From contig NC_052489.1 of NCBI RefSeq assembly GCF_009730915.1, positions 29,691,916 to 29,755,915 on the forward strand: DNA of 64,000 nt, written 5' to 3'. The notes under the pieces are model-generated. The model was not told where the DNA came from and did no database searches. It saw only the letters and a program-made list of their open reading frames with translations. This document shows, one piece after another, positions 1-12,682 of this stretch. Each line of letters starts with the position of its first letter. The stretch's first letter is position 1. A program made the position numbers and the translations under genes. This stretch comes from Dioscorea cayenensis subsp. rotundata. Lineage: Eukaryota > Streptophyta > Magnoliopsida > Dioscoreales > Dioscoreaceae.

Positions 1-597
1 CGTCAACCACGGTGGAGTTGAAATATATTTATATTTATATATATATATATATAAATTTTAAATTAGGAAAATTACTAGAGACCTCAGGACCATTACAAAT
101 TTTGAATATTGAAATATAATTTATGAAGTTTTTATCTTTAGTTACAGAGTTACAATATGTAATTAATTATATATTTTTTTACAAAATATTGATATAGGCA
201 TTAATTGAAAATTATTCATTCAACCTATATATTTTTATATAATGATATAAAATTTAAATTGTTATAATTATCATTACGTCAAATAAAAATTCAATTCAAA
301 ATTTATTAAATATCTTTAATTTTTTATAATCGGGTTAATGTTATTGGAACATAAGTCTGTTGGTGAAGAACCCTTTCCCTTTTTATCAATAGCATTATTA
401 AGAAGCACTTGTATTTCATTTAAAAAAACACTTGCATTTCCTTAAATTTATTTTGAAACAATTATCATAACAGAAAAAGGATGAAATTAGCATATTAATA
501 CTGTAAAGGGGTTACATGGGAAAATCAAGCTGTTATTTATTTATTTATTTATAATTTTCTTTTTAAATTTCTTTGGATATAAGAAGTGTGTGAAAGG
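1..597 (+). promoter_or_regulatory. AT-rich upstream region of the villin gene
   Basis: No coding potential is visible. The stretch is strongly AT-rich, with (TA)n around 30-50. It leads into a purine-rich GA tract beginning near 600, which looks like a 5' leader. No TATA box stands out clearly enough to name; 'gatataag' near 576 is the best candidate. Assignment as villin promoter rests only on position. Confidence 0.4.
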
Positions 598-2386
598 ACG
601 ATAGAGAGAAAAAGAAAGGAGAAAAAGAGGAGAAAAAGGGAGGGTGACAGAAGGGAGAGGGGGGAGGGAGAGAAAGAGAGCAATCATTCGCTTTAAGTAT
701 TAGAGCATCCTCTGCCACCCTTGCGAGGAGGCTACTTCGATCTCTTATTCTCCTTGTTTTTCGCCATCTTCGACTTGTTTCTCAGGTATTGATCTCTTCT
801 CATCCTCTCAGACCTTCCATTTCATCGATTTTGCAGTCAATTTCGGGTTGTTTTGCTTCTTTTGCTTGTAGATCGGTTCAGGTGCTTGGTTCTTGGCTTT
901 ATCTCAGATCTGATGATTTGTTGATGATCGGGGTTTTGGAATTTCTGCATTTCTTTGATCCGATTGGTTGATCTTGTTTGTTGTGTTGTTTCTTGATTGG
1001 ATTTGATGAGGGTTTTACGGTTCTGTCTGGATCTGCTTTGAGATCCTTGAGTTTCTTGCTCGTACGTTTGGATGTAATGGGGAGTAATACGTGGTGTTGT
1101 TTTCTCGATTTTTCAGTTTGAGTTCTTGATTTCAGTTGGGCGTTGGCAAGATCTTTATTTATTTTTTGTTCTCTTTGTGTTGTGTAGGGTTTATGTCTGT
1201 GTCGAAAAAAATTGTGCTTCAGTTGTCCTTTAGAGGATCTTATGGTGTGTTTGGTAGTGTTTGGGTGTGGACGTAGTTTATTATGGGGATTGACTGACGT
1301 ATTAATTCTTTTTTCTTTTATTTTATTTGAAATCGTGAATTGTTTTTATCAATCAGCAAATTTCTGTTATGAGTGTGGCATTCTAATAAATCAAGTTAAG
1401 TTCAAGGAGATCGCTTTATGCTTTTATAATCTTAGTTCTATAGAAATTAGTAGTGTTTATGGAACTTTTTCTAAGACTAAATGTCTACTGGTGATACTTG
1501 TCCACAATCTGCAAGCATAGATATGATGTTAGATAGAGGAATTTTCAATGGTTGCCAATGGCTTCTCGTCATCAAAACCCTTTATCTGGCATCTTTGTTT
1601 GTTTCTGATGGCTGTGTTTTTGGCCCACCTTGCAATGTGCCGGTGGGAACTTCAAAATGCACATAAATTGGATATATGAATTCTGAGAATTGCAGCTGAT
1701 GCTCGGAGTTCTGAATGGTTTGCTATATTTATGGAATTGCAGTGATATGACCTATTTTCTGGTGGTCACTTTGGTATACGATAGACGATCTTCCATCTTT
1801 TGAAAACATATTATGATGCCCTGGGTAGAGAAGTATATCGTGTTGTCTTACACTGGAATTCCTTGATCCTTAGTTTTGCGAAACTCTGTTTATTACTAGT
1901 ATTTTCCTGGCAGAGTCTGTATCCTTCCTTTTCATCTTCTGTCCACAGCATCCTAATTCTTGTCTATAATTGTTCCTTTACTTTGATTCATTGGCTCTTT
2001 GATTTTTTTTTCTTTTCTTCTTACTATTCCTCATAAATTCAAAACTGTTCCTGTCTAAAGATTCCTCCCTATGGCATGCTTGTGTCACATTAGTTGGACT
2101 CATTTCTTTGCTATCATTCTTAATCATGCTAAGTGCAAGCCGATAGATTCTTGCTGCTAGATAAGCAGACAAATGATCTGGAAATATTTGTACCATTGAT
2201 CTGCCTATATTATGTTCCTAGAACTCTTTTGAACGAATGGACATGATTGTTCTTTGTCTTCTATTTTGTGCATAATGAACTTCAAGTGTTAGTCAATGTA
2301 TATGACCTAGAAGTAGTATCTTACCTCTGGTGGTTATTTTCTGTTTTCTTCACCTTTGCAATTCTGAATTCTGAAATTTTTGGCAG
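598..2386 (+). other. VLN: villin 5'-UTR exon and 1.6-kb leader intron
   Basis: A purine-rich then pyrimidine-rich leader ends at 785 (ctcag|gtattg). The next plausible acceptor is ttggcag at 2386, followed by 67 bases of leader before the ATG at 2454. The intervening 1.6 kb is therefore read as a 5'-UTR intron. Its first 300 bases are rich in GATC/GATCTG-type words (830-1060), like the motifs linked to intron-mediated enhancement in plants. Short ORFs inside it are not supported as genes. The exon 1 start is approximate. Confidence 0.55.
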
Positions 2387-2453
2387 AGATTGCTGAAGCA
2401 ACAAGGTTCCTTTGTTGATTTCCTTTCCAAAGTTTGGTACCCAGGATTGCACA

Positions 2454-5400
2454 ATGTCCGGCACTACCAAAAATCTCGATCCCGCCTTCCAGGGAGTTGG
2501 GCAGAGAGTGTATCCTCTATATAGATTGTTATCAGAAGTCATTGATATTTCTCTAGTTTTATCTTTAGGTTATATGAATTAGAAAAAATGCTGTCTGTGT
2601 ACTTAACACTGCACAGAGGGACGGAAATATGGCGGATTGAAAACTTTCAGCCAGTTCCTTTGGCTAAATCTGATTATGGTAAATTTTATTCTGGAGATTC
2701 CTACATTGTTTTACAGGTAATGAATTTGTAATATTGCTGTTTTTCATTTATTTTTTGCTTGTGTTTCTGTTAATTATGTTAATGCAATATCCGCAACAGT
2801 TTAAATGGTGAAACATATTTAATGATAAGTATCACACATGTTAGAATTATGAGTGACTAACTTGCTTGATTTTATTGGTCTTACTATAGATTCATCTGAA
2901 TGCTTTTATATTTTCTGGAACCTTTAAGGTTATATTTTTGCTTTGGGTCACTTTTATATTCATTTTGAGTTTACAACACTGTTTACTCACTGTATCTCCC
3001 AGAAATAATTATGGTAATCTGCATTGGTTTCATGGGTATATAATGCATGGAGAATAGTAATAGTTCTTTTATTTTAACATTGAGAGTTCTGGGTAGTGGG
3101 TACAACATTTATGAAGTTGCCTTTTAGAAGTTTTCATGCTAATGGAGATTGATTATTCCATTCTTGAATGTGTGGGCTCAGGCTTTTTACTTTCTAGAAT
3201 AAGAAATGACCAACTTCTTCTGAAGGGAAACCTTTTTGTGCATCTTTCTTAATTTCCATTCTGAAGGATCTTCATGGTTAATTTTCTATTAAAGATGTTT
3301 GTTTTTGTACATTCACTTGTGTCATCTCTGGAAAGATCAGAAGACATTGTATTATCACTGATGCTTGAGAAGCCCTTAGAAAATATTCATCATATATCAT
3401 TTCATGTCTTACTGTGGTGCCTTTTTTCCTCGATTTTTCAAGATAAATTTATTACTTGCATCAGACAACTGCTGGAAAAGGTGGTGCTTACCTATATGAC
3501 ATCCACTTTTGGCTTGGAAAGGACACTAGCCAAGTAAGCTTTCTTGTTTTATTGCTATGAGGACTGGAGATTTTCCAGGGTGCTATTTTGCCTATTGTGC
3601 TGTATTTTTATGTTAGGATGAAGCTGGAACTGCAGCAATCAAGACAGTTGAATTAGATGCAGTCCTTGGAGGCCGTGCAGTTCAGCATAGGGAACTTCAA
3701 GGTCATGAATCTGACAAGTTTCTATCATACTTTAAACCATGCATTATTCCATTGGAGGGTGGTGTTGCTTCTGGATTCAAAGCACCTGAAGAAGAAAAGT
3801 TTGAAACAAGGCTGTATGTTTGTAGAGGAAAACGAGTTGTTAGATTGAAGCAGGTATCAGTACTTAATTAGAATTAACCTTTTATGATCTGATGTACAGG
3901 GATGTTAAGCATAAATTTATTGTGGATTTATAGGTTCCCTTTGCTCGCTCATCACTGAATCATGATGATGTGTTTATCTTGGATACTGAAAATAAAATAT
4001 ACCAATTTAATGGTGCTAACTCCAATATCCAAGAAAGAGCAAAATCTTTGGAGGTAATACAGTTTTTGAAGGACAAGTACCATGAAGGGATGTGTGAAGT
4101 TGCTATTATCGGTAACAACTTTTAAATAACCTTTCTTTATGTAATTGTTTACTCAGATCTGCTTGGAAAATGTCTGTGAGACCAGATGGAATTTACTCCA
4201 GCATTTTGCATTAACGATCATGCACACATACTTGTTTGCAGCGATGTGTCACTTATCTGTTAAAATTTGATGATGACTTTTGCTTTTCCAGATGATGGGA
4301 AGCTTGTAGCAGAGTCTGACTCTGGTGAATTTTGGGTCCTATTTGGAGGTTTTGCACCAATAGGTAAAAAGGCGGTTGGAGAAGATGATATCACTCTTGA
4401 AGTAACTCCTGGCCAACTTTATAGGTAAGTGATGTTTGGAAATGAGATGAATTTTTGGGGTCTGTTAATTCGACATTTAGTTTTCCTTTTTAATTTATTC
4501 ATCCAATATATACTTATCTTTGCCTTTCACTTTCTAGCAAACTTAATACTTGTCATAATATAAAGTAAGACACATTAGCGCAGTGATTACTTTGCACTGC
4601 AGTATTAATGATGGCCAATTAAAGTTGGAAGAAAGCATTATCTCTAAAGCAATGCTTGAAAACAATAAATGTTACTTGCTGGACTGTGGTGCTGAGTTAT
4701 TTGTTTGGGTTGGACGGGTAACACAAGTGGAGGACAGAAAAGCCGCTAGTAAAGCTGCTGAGGTATATAAACTTCATTCTTACATTTTAAGCTTCTTAAC
4801 CAGAGTTTTTCCTGATCGTAGTTTTCTTCAGGAGTTTATTATTAGTCAGAATAGGCCAAAGACAACACGCATAACTCAAGTCATCCAAGGTTTTGAGACA
4901 CGTTCATTCAAGTCCAACTTTGAATCATGGCCTGCCGGTACAGGTTCAGGCACATCTTCTGGAGAGGACGGACGAGGGAAAGTGGCAGGTATTGGTTGGT
5001 TCTTTACAATTTCTGTAAATTTTATTTCCTTCATTGGTTCTAATATTTTGTCTTTCCGTGTTGGTAGCTCTGCTAAAGCAACAGGGAGTTGATGTGAAAG
5101 GAGCGGCAAAAGGCTCTCCTGTGAATGAAGACATCCCTCCTTTGCTTGAAGGAAATGGGAAAACCGAGGTATAAAACTAGTATGTAGTGTTTATTAAAAT
5201 TTCTCCATATATCTATATATATCTATATATCAAGCTGCTTGTCTGAAGCTCTACATTTAACAAAGTAATTCTCCTGTCATTAGGTATGGCGCATTAACGG
5301 TAGTGCCAAGACTCCACTCCCCAAGGAAGAGGCTGGAAAATTTTACAGTGGGGATTGCTATATTGTTCTTTACACATATCATTCTGGTGAGAAGAAGGAG

Positions 5401-8400
5401 GAATACTTCTTGTCCTGTTGGCTGGGCAAGGATAGTATTCAGGTACATAATACTTATAAAATATTTGTTATTGGGGTTAGAAGAAAGCTCTTTAATTCTC
5501 AAGCACATTTTGAATTCATTCAAGGTCATTTGTTTATGCGTTTAACACAGTTAAACAAGCATCTTGATCACTAAGTTTATAGTCCTTGTCTTGATCTTTT
5601 TGGGGGAATACTTTTCTTTAGGATGACCAAATGATGGCTATCCGATTGGCCAACACGATGTGCAATTCATTGAAAGGAAGACCTGTTCTGGTAGAATCCT
5701 CCCAACCAGCCTACTACATTGTTGTAGATTTTCTGGCTTGAAATGTCTAATGCATATTTATGCAGGGGCGCATTCTTCAAGGGAAAGAGCCACCACAATT
5801 TATTGCAATATTTCAACCCATGATTGTTTTGAAGGTGCTAAACTTTTCCTTGAATATTTTTTTATGTATCATGTTTGATCAAGTAATATTGTTGTGAAAT
5901 ATGAATGAGGAATATATGTCCTTGAAGATGTGATGGGAGATTATGAATTTGTTGGCTTATTAAATGTTAATTTCTCATTCAGGGAGGAATCAGTTCTGGT
6001 TACAAAAAGTTCATAGCTGAAAAGAATCTGAATGATGAAACTTACACTTCTGATGGCATTGCTCTGATACAAATATCTGGGACATCAATTCATAACAACA
6101 AAGCAGTGCAAGTTGATCCAGTGAGTTTCTTGGATGAACCTTTTAAGTTGTCCTGTCACAGGAATCTCATTATTCAAGAATTTGCAAGCATTTGATATGC
6201 TTCATGATAAAGAAATGATTCGATAAATTTTCATTTTTAATCATCACTTCTCTTGGATGCTGAGTAAAATTCTTGGCTTTTGTATCGAGGTGGATTTTGT
6301 TTTTTTTCTACTTTCCACTATAGTTGGTGTACATGCTTGAGAAAGTTTATTAATCAATTCTTGCACGCCCCGGAAAATAATGAGCTTTCTAATTTGTATT
6401 TATTTATTTATTTTCCATTGTTCTACTTTGAGTTATTTTATCTTTTCCACAGGTGGCAACATCCCTTAGCTCCACTGACTGTTTCCTGTTGCAATCTGGC
6501 AATTCACTGTTCACTTGGCATGGGAATTCCAGTACATTTGAACAGCAACAGTGGGCTGCAAAGGTGGCGGAATTCTTGAAGGTATATTCATAGGTTGGAT
6601 CTCATGTCATGTGATAATCTTAATGGCCACACATCCAATATAAGATGACCATTCATCATCTTTGGCAATTTATTTTTACTTTCAAATCACGGCTTTTAAG
6701 ATACTGTATTTCTAGATATAACGTATATTTATCTTGGTAGCTTTACTTTTTAATTATTTGAAATGGTATACCAGGAAGACTTAGTTATCGTCCAGGTTGC
6801 TATGTTTTATAAATAATTCTTTTTGCAGTTTCTCATCTCATTTGGCTAAAGCTGTGATTTTGCTATGTTATCTCTATAGAAGGGATCAGTGGGAAAAGAG
6901 CAGCCCCAGCTAAATGTTGCCAGATATTGCCCTCATGTTTATTTCTGGCACAATAGCTTTCAATAGTTAGATTTTTTAATTAAGGCTTCTGTAAAACATA
7001 TTTGCTTTCTGGCACAATAGCTGTGTTATTAAATTACATTGCAAATCCTGCAGCCTGGGGCTACCCTGAAGCATGCTAAGGAGGGAACCGAGAGCTCAGC
7101 TTTCTGGTTTGCTCTTGGTGGGAAGCAAAGTTTTACCAGCAAAAAGGTTCCACAAGATATGGTCAGAGATCCTCACCTCTATACTTTCTTAATCAATAAA
7201 GGTTTGTTCTTTCTAGAGATATTTATGCCCCACATATGCTTTAAATCTGTGTTTCTCAGCTTTGTATTTATTTGGTTTTTCTGCTATAATTTTTTTCCCA
7301 AATTTGATTCAAACTGAATGTGATGCCGTTTGTTTTGTTTCTTTTTCTGCCCATGCCATTCTGCAGGAAAATTGGAGGTTTGTTCACTTCCATTCTATTT
7401 CATTTTCAGTTTTGATGTTTAATTTTGCAACCAACCCTGTATATTCTGGCAGGTTACAGAAGTTTTCAACTTCTCACAAGATGATTTGTTGACCGAGGAT
7501 TTATTGATCCTTGATACCCATGCAGAGGTCTTTGTTTGGGTTGGCCAATCTGTTGATTCCAAGGAAAAACAGAAGGCTTTTGAATTTGGCCAGGTGTGAT
7601 TTATCGATTTTTTTTTCCTACTTGTTACTTACGCTTATTTAATCTAATCTATTCAATTGACTTGATTTTCCAGAAATACATAGATCTTGCAGTAGCCCTT
7701 GAAGGGTTATCCCCAGATGTTCCACTCTATAGAGTTTTGGAAGGGAATGAGCCTTGTTTTTTCACTACATACTTCTCATGGGATGGCACAAAGTCAATTG
7801 TACGCTCTACACATTTTCTTATCTTATGCTTGCGACTATCTGTAGCATGTTTCATGTTGGAAATAATGAACTATGTCAAGCATATATGTGCTTGTAAGAA
7901 ATCTAGGGAAAGAGTTATTATGAAAATAGCAAATCAATGATACTAAATTAGCCAAGTGGTTATTGGTTGAAGTTCACATTTGCATTTAAACATTCTGCGC
8001 CTATTATTGTACCTTTTTATAATGTTAAGAGTTCTTATATGAAGAAGATTAGTATATCTTATCATTGAACTAACTTTTTATGAAGTTCTAGTACAGCAGG
8101 GAGTTGCAAGAAGTCCTGTTATACTTAAGAGTTTTGGGACAGGTTGTAAGCTTCGTTTATGATGCTCCCAAGGAGATTTGATCACCTTTTTTTCTCGAGT
8201 TTACAATTCTTGTTTTAAGCCTATTGTGATCTTGTACTTATCCCCATTATCATTTTCTTTGTCCTTTGCTGTTATATAGTAATGTGATCCTACATATTTC
8301 AAGTTATTTTTGATGGATTTCATAATATTGATAAATAGGTTCAAGGAAATTCTTTCCAAAAGAAGCTGGCATTTCTATTTGGCACTGCTGTACATGCTGC

Positions 8401-10513
8401 AGAGGTAAAAATTTGTTAAGCTTTTGATTATATTGTTTTATATGAACACTTTTTGGCTGATCTTCTATCATTTGATTGATTTGGAAACACAATGAAAATA
8501 CTATTAAAGAAATTAACTAGGTCTGAAGTATTAAATTAGAGCCTTCTGTAACTTTACCAAATTATGTTGAATTTTGTATAGACTCAAATGCGTATATTGA
8601 AATGCTAATCATTCAGTGGCTATGTGAGTGCTTGGAAGACAAAAGAAAAAAAAAAGAAGAAAAGAAAGAAAGAGATCATACTTTAAGAAAGCAATGCTTT
8701 GCATGTTTTTGTGGTTTAGGCAAAATATGGCTCATGGTTTTCATTGGAAGATGAGCCATATCTTTTTAGATTAAACTTTTGCTTCAAATTTGTAGGATGA
8801 TCAATACACTATCTCCCAAATAGCATGAGATAAACATGCCCGGCAAGCATGATCTGCTTCAAAATCCTATGTCAAGCTGTGTTCTGGAAATGAAGCAGCG
8901 CACAGCCAAGCCTGAATACACTCCATTTTTCCTAAACTAGAATCTTGACACTCCTGTAGAGTTACTAAAATTAAAAACAACTCTCTTATCTAGTCTTCTA
9001 TGTTGTGGATGCGACATGTTTTATTCATTGATTTTAATTTTATTATGATCTGTGTATTGACCTGCAATAAGTAATAATTTTCCTATTTAGCATTTTCTGT
9101 TATGAATGCAGCCATGTTGATAACCACAAGTTTCTTTTTTCAGTTCTAATTATTTTATGACATGCAATATTCATCTGAAAGAATTTGGTAGTACTCTGAT
9201 GTGAAGACTAGATTATCATTGAGCAGAGTCACCTGTACAATAACTTAATCTGATTTTGTTCAGTCTAGGGACAAGTCTAACAATTCAAATAATGGAGGAC
9301 CTACCCAAAGGGCATCTGCATTAGCTGCCTTATCCTCAGCATTTAATCCTTCCGGCTCAGCCCAATCCAGTGAAAAATCTAATTATTCAAATCAAGGGGG
9401 GCCGACTCAAAGGGCATCAGCATTAGCAGCGTTGTCTTCTGCATTCAATCCTTCTTCGGGTACCAAAGCAGCAGCCCCAAAGCCATCTTGGTCAGGCCAA
9501 GGGTCCCAGAGAGCTGCTGCTGTTGCAGCACTGTCTGGTGTACTAACTGCTGAGCAAAAGATGGGAACTTCTGATGGTTCAGGTGCCCGGATCAGCCGCA
9601 CCAGTTCTGTTGATACAAATATGGACGGTAGGCAGACTGTTGCACTAATTTGTTGTGTCACGTCCTTTTAGTTAACTTGTTTTTCCACATAATTTGTCAG
9701 TTAAAGCTCTTTGTCCTTTGAAGTGATAATGTTCTTGTTATGAGCTATATATTAGTCAGGATTCTTGACAGAAATGTTGAATGGCTTCTATTTTCATGAT
9801 TTTGCCCATCTGATGACCATAATCTTCTGGGCCCTTTTGCCAATTTTGTTGCCTTGACAACTATTCTCAAATTTGTTTCTAAACTACCCACTGGCTGCTT
9901 TTTGGTTACCTTGGCCTCAGTGAGCTTTTATTTCTATGTGCTAATTATTTCTGTAGTACTAGTGATAATAATGATAAAATTTAACACTAGTTGCTAATTT
10001 CTTTCCATAGCTGCAGAATGCAAGTCACTTATTTTCAGAAGCAGTCCTCTGTTGTTAATACTTTGTTCTGAATCTCTGTTTTGTGAAATACAGAAACTGT
10101 GAAGACTGATGATGCCAACTCGGAGGAAGCAGATCCTTTAGAAATTTCTTCAGCTGTGGATGGAGGAGAATCCATATCTGAGAGTAATGGTGCAGATTCT
10201 GATGCAAAACAGGACAGTTTGGTAGAGGAGAATGGAGATGGAAAGACCTTTAGCTATGAGAGGCTAAAATCCAAATCCAGCAAACCTGTCACTGGAATTG
10301 ATTACAAACGCCGGGAGGTCTGTAATCTGATGGTTTTCTTGATTTTGTGTAATCACAGAGTAAAATAATAAATTATGAACCTTGTTTCTGCTTATGTAGG
10401 CCTATCTTTCAGATGAGGAGTTCCAGACAGTGCTTCGAATGACCAAGGAAGCATTTTATCAGCAGCCAAAGTGGAAGCAGGACATGCAGAAAAGAAAGGC
10501 TGATCTTTTCTGA
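2454..10513 (+). CDS. VLN: villin (actin-bundling gelsolin-family protein), VLN2/VLN3 type
   Basis: Actin-filament binding, bundling, capping and severing protein of the plant cytoskeleton. Exons read by eye: 2454-2509, 2617-2716, 3465-3533, 3617-3853, 3934-4111, 4292-4424, 4603-4762, 4832-4988, 5068-5168, 5284-5442, 5622-5690, 5766-5834, 5983-6120, 6453-6581, 7054-7201, 7367-7377, 7453-7593, 7674-7799, 8339-8404, 9264-9627, 10094-10317, 10400-10513. They join in phase to 982 codons, the usual plant villin length. The start [14 protein letters not shown] is typical of the family. Six gelsolin repeats are visible (for example [48 protein letters not shown]). A low-complexity linker with two copies of [17 protein letters not shown] follows, then the headpiece ending [14 protein letters not shown]. 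The gene is convergent with the first BAHD gene. Exon 16 is only 11 bp. I am sure of the family, less sure of the VLN2 versus VLN3 subtype. Confidence 0.95.
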
Positions 10514-11383
10514 GATTGTGTTTGATACAAGACTTTCTTTCCGCCATTCCTTTTTCGGTGGACTTGTTGCTATGCATAATTCTCTTTGATGGGGTTGAAA
10601 TATGAAGTATGCTATTAAAATCATCAGCTTGTTTTATTGTGATTTTCTCTCAGGTTGTTGGGGTGACATTGCCTGGTTGTCTGTGATTCTTTCATTTTTA
10701 GGGGGATTTTGTGTTTTATTGGATGCTCGTCTGTCTTGTGTGATGAGTTGGGTTCATTGGAAGGTCCATATGTTTGTATTTTGGTTTGATTCATATGGAC
10801 AATTTAGCTCTAGCGGAGAATGAAAGGCTTGTTATTTATAGATTTACGTTTATGTATATGCATGTGTAATGTGTGAACCTCCATTTGTATTTTAAATGTA
10901 TGATGGACTGCTGGTGATTATTATAATGTTTTTTTTTTCTTTCTCTTGGTATCTTATTTATAAGAACAACCACCTCGGAGTTATAGTTTATAAATTTATG
11001 AATATATTTATGATCAAATTCATTTGTTTGTTACTAGAGAGCTAAAGATCAACGAGAGTTCGTGCCATAGAAGCAATGGTTTAGTCTTTCCTACATTGTC
11101 GATGCTCATTTGGTGGGTTCCTGAATGTCAGCTCTTACTTTTCAGCTAAAAGCCGTTTGTATGAGTTTTCAACGATATATAAGCTTTTGAATTCAAGCAA
11201 CAGTTTCATTAGCTTTGGAGTTTTCCTCCATTGTTTACATGAATGAATACCTCCAGCATTCAGTGCCTGAATATATTAATAAGCATGCACTTAGACCAAC
11301 AACGATGAGTATATTCAAACAACACAAGACCTGAAAGACCAGATTAAAGCAACGACTATGAAACCAGACAACAAACCCTAACC
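10514..11383. other. 3' regions between convergent villin and BAHD1
   Basis: The villin 3' UTR probably runs to about 10.9 kb. The BAHD1 3' UTR enters from the right; its stop is at 11384. No further gene is visible. Confidence 0.5.
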
Positions 11384-12682
11384 CTAATCCAAAGAGTGAG
11401 ATATCTCCCTAAATCTCATTGCATCCTTTTCAAACAGAGAAACAAAAACATCCACGTCACCGTCCGGAGACAAAGAAGGGATGAGGATTGAAAGCCCTTC
11501 ATAATGCTCCCATGTCATCGAAATACCACAAAGCTTCCCACCTCCGCCAAAATCAACCACATCAAGCCCAAGCCCTAACCAGCTATTAACCTCCAAATTT
11601 GGTGACAACACATTGCCTCGCTTCTCATGGCAAGCCACTAGATCGCTATCTCTGTAAACCTCAGCAAGGTCAATAAACGACCGGAAATAATCATTCCCGG
11701 TGGCTCGCACCGCTTCGCGAACAATCTCCGCCGCCATCACCACCCCTCCTTCGATCAATGCTCTTGCTTTTGTTTTTGGATATGCATGCAGAACCAAGTT
11801 ACCAAAAAACTCTGACGGCACCGGAGGCTGTAACCGACGTCTACCATTCACTCCCACAATCAGCATGGTACCCTCCTCATCATCCAACTGACGTGCTATC
11901 GTCACCTTCCTCCATATATACCCTGTCAGTGTCTCAAACGTAGTTTGCTTCTCAGTGTTCAATTTATTGGTGTGAGCTTTGAGCCTCATAATGAACTCTG
12001 GAGTGTAGTGCAACAACATGTTGGTGATCTCACTAGGATCAGCATAAACTGGAGTGGCCTTAAACTCATTTGGTTGAGGAGATAAAGGGATGAATTCAGT
12101 CCCCAAGTGATCAAACTGCACCAAAGGAGGATCCCGAGGCTTGAGCCACTTCTGATCATATACTGGAAGTGGATCAACGGGGATACCACGTACCATCTTC
12201 CCCCATGCTACAATGAAAGAGCCCATTGACTGGCCGTCAGCGACACGGTGGTGGCTGGTGATGCCGATGACCAACCCGCCGCACTGGAACCTGTTGAGCT
12301 GAACTTGGAGCAAGTGCTTTGCGTCATTGACCTCAGGATGGAGGAGTCTGAAATCCGGTGAGGGAGTGAGAGGCAGGTGATCTTCTAGTTTGGATGAGAC
12401 AGTGGCTTCAACGACGAGCACACCTCCATCAGAGCCCCCAACAGTGAGACAAGGGCGGCCATGGGAGTTGGTGGAGAAGTTGGCGGTGAGAGTTGGGAAG
12501 TTGACGAGAATATTGGAGAGGCCAGAGATGATGTCAGTGTTGGTGGAGGTGGGAGGAGTGAAGGCGAAGAGGATGGCGACGTGGAGGTTGAGGGCGAAGC
12601 GGTCGAAGATGGTGAGGGGGACGTCGGAAGCGTGAGAGATGGGGCTTGTGAGGATGGTGGAGCTTGTTACTTTCACTTCCAT
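11384..12682 (-). CDS. BAHD1: BAHD acyltransferase, hydroxycinnamoyltransferase-like
   Basis: Predicted acyl-CoA-dependent acyltransferase of the BAHD family, normally cytosolic. It is a single exon of 432 aa, the usual BAHD length. The catalytic HXXXDG motif is HHRVADG (His145, Asp149). The C-terminal structural motif is DFGGGGK from residue 377, with Gly where the textbook DFGWG has Trp. I chose the start MEVKVTSS because every paralogue begins there. An in-frame ATG 24 codons upstream (12754) gives an extension seen in no other copy. The N-terminus resembles agmatine/tryptamine hydroxycinnamoyltransferases, but the substrate is not determinable. It is the leftmost array member, and its 5' flank is unlike the other copies. 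Family sure; acceptor unknown. Confidence 0.93.
   Translation of the reverse strand: MEVKVTSSTILTSPISHASDVPLTIFDRFALNLHVAILFAFTPPTSTNTDIISGLSNILVNFPTLTANFSTNSHGRPCLTVGGSDGGVLVVEATVSSKLEDHLPLTPSPDFRLLHPEVNDAKHLLQVQLNRFQCGGLVIGITSHHRVADGQSMGSFIVAWGKMVRGIPVDPLPVYDQKWLKPRDPPLVQFDHLGTEFIPLSPQPNEFKATPVYADPSEITNMLLHYTPEFIMRLKAHTNKLNTEKQTTFETLTGYIWRKVTIARQLDDEEGTMLIVGVNGRRRLQPPVPSEFFGNLVLHAYPKTKARALIEGGVVMAAEIVREAVRATGNDYFRSFIDLAEVYRDSDLVACHEKRGNVLSPNLEVNSWLGLGLDVVDFGGGGKLCGISMTWEHYEGLSILIPSLSPDGDVDVFVSLFEKDAMRFREISHSLD

Noticed and set aside
1212-2036. Short ORFs in the villin leader intron
   Set aside because: Low complexity, no conserved motif, located between good splice sites upstream of the villin ATG.
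4583-5092. Long single-frame ORF in the villin locus
   Set aside because: It reads through two villin exons and their introns; spliced exons explain the similarity.
11375-11392. Telomere-like 'aaaccctaaccctaatcc' after BAHD1, also after BAHD2 (23290)
   Set aside because: Only two units, and it is part of the conserved BAHD stop-codon/3'-UTR sequence; not an interstitial telomere.
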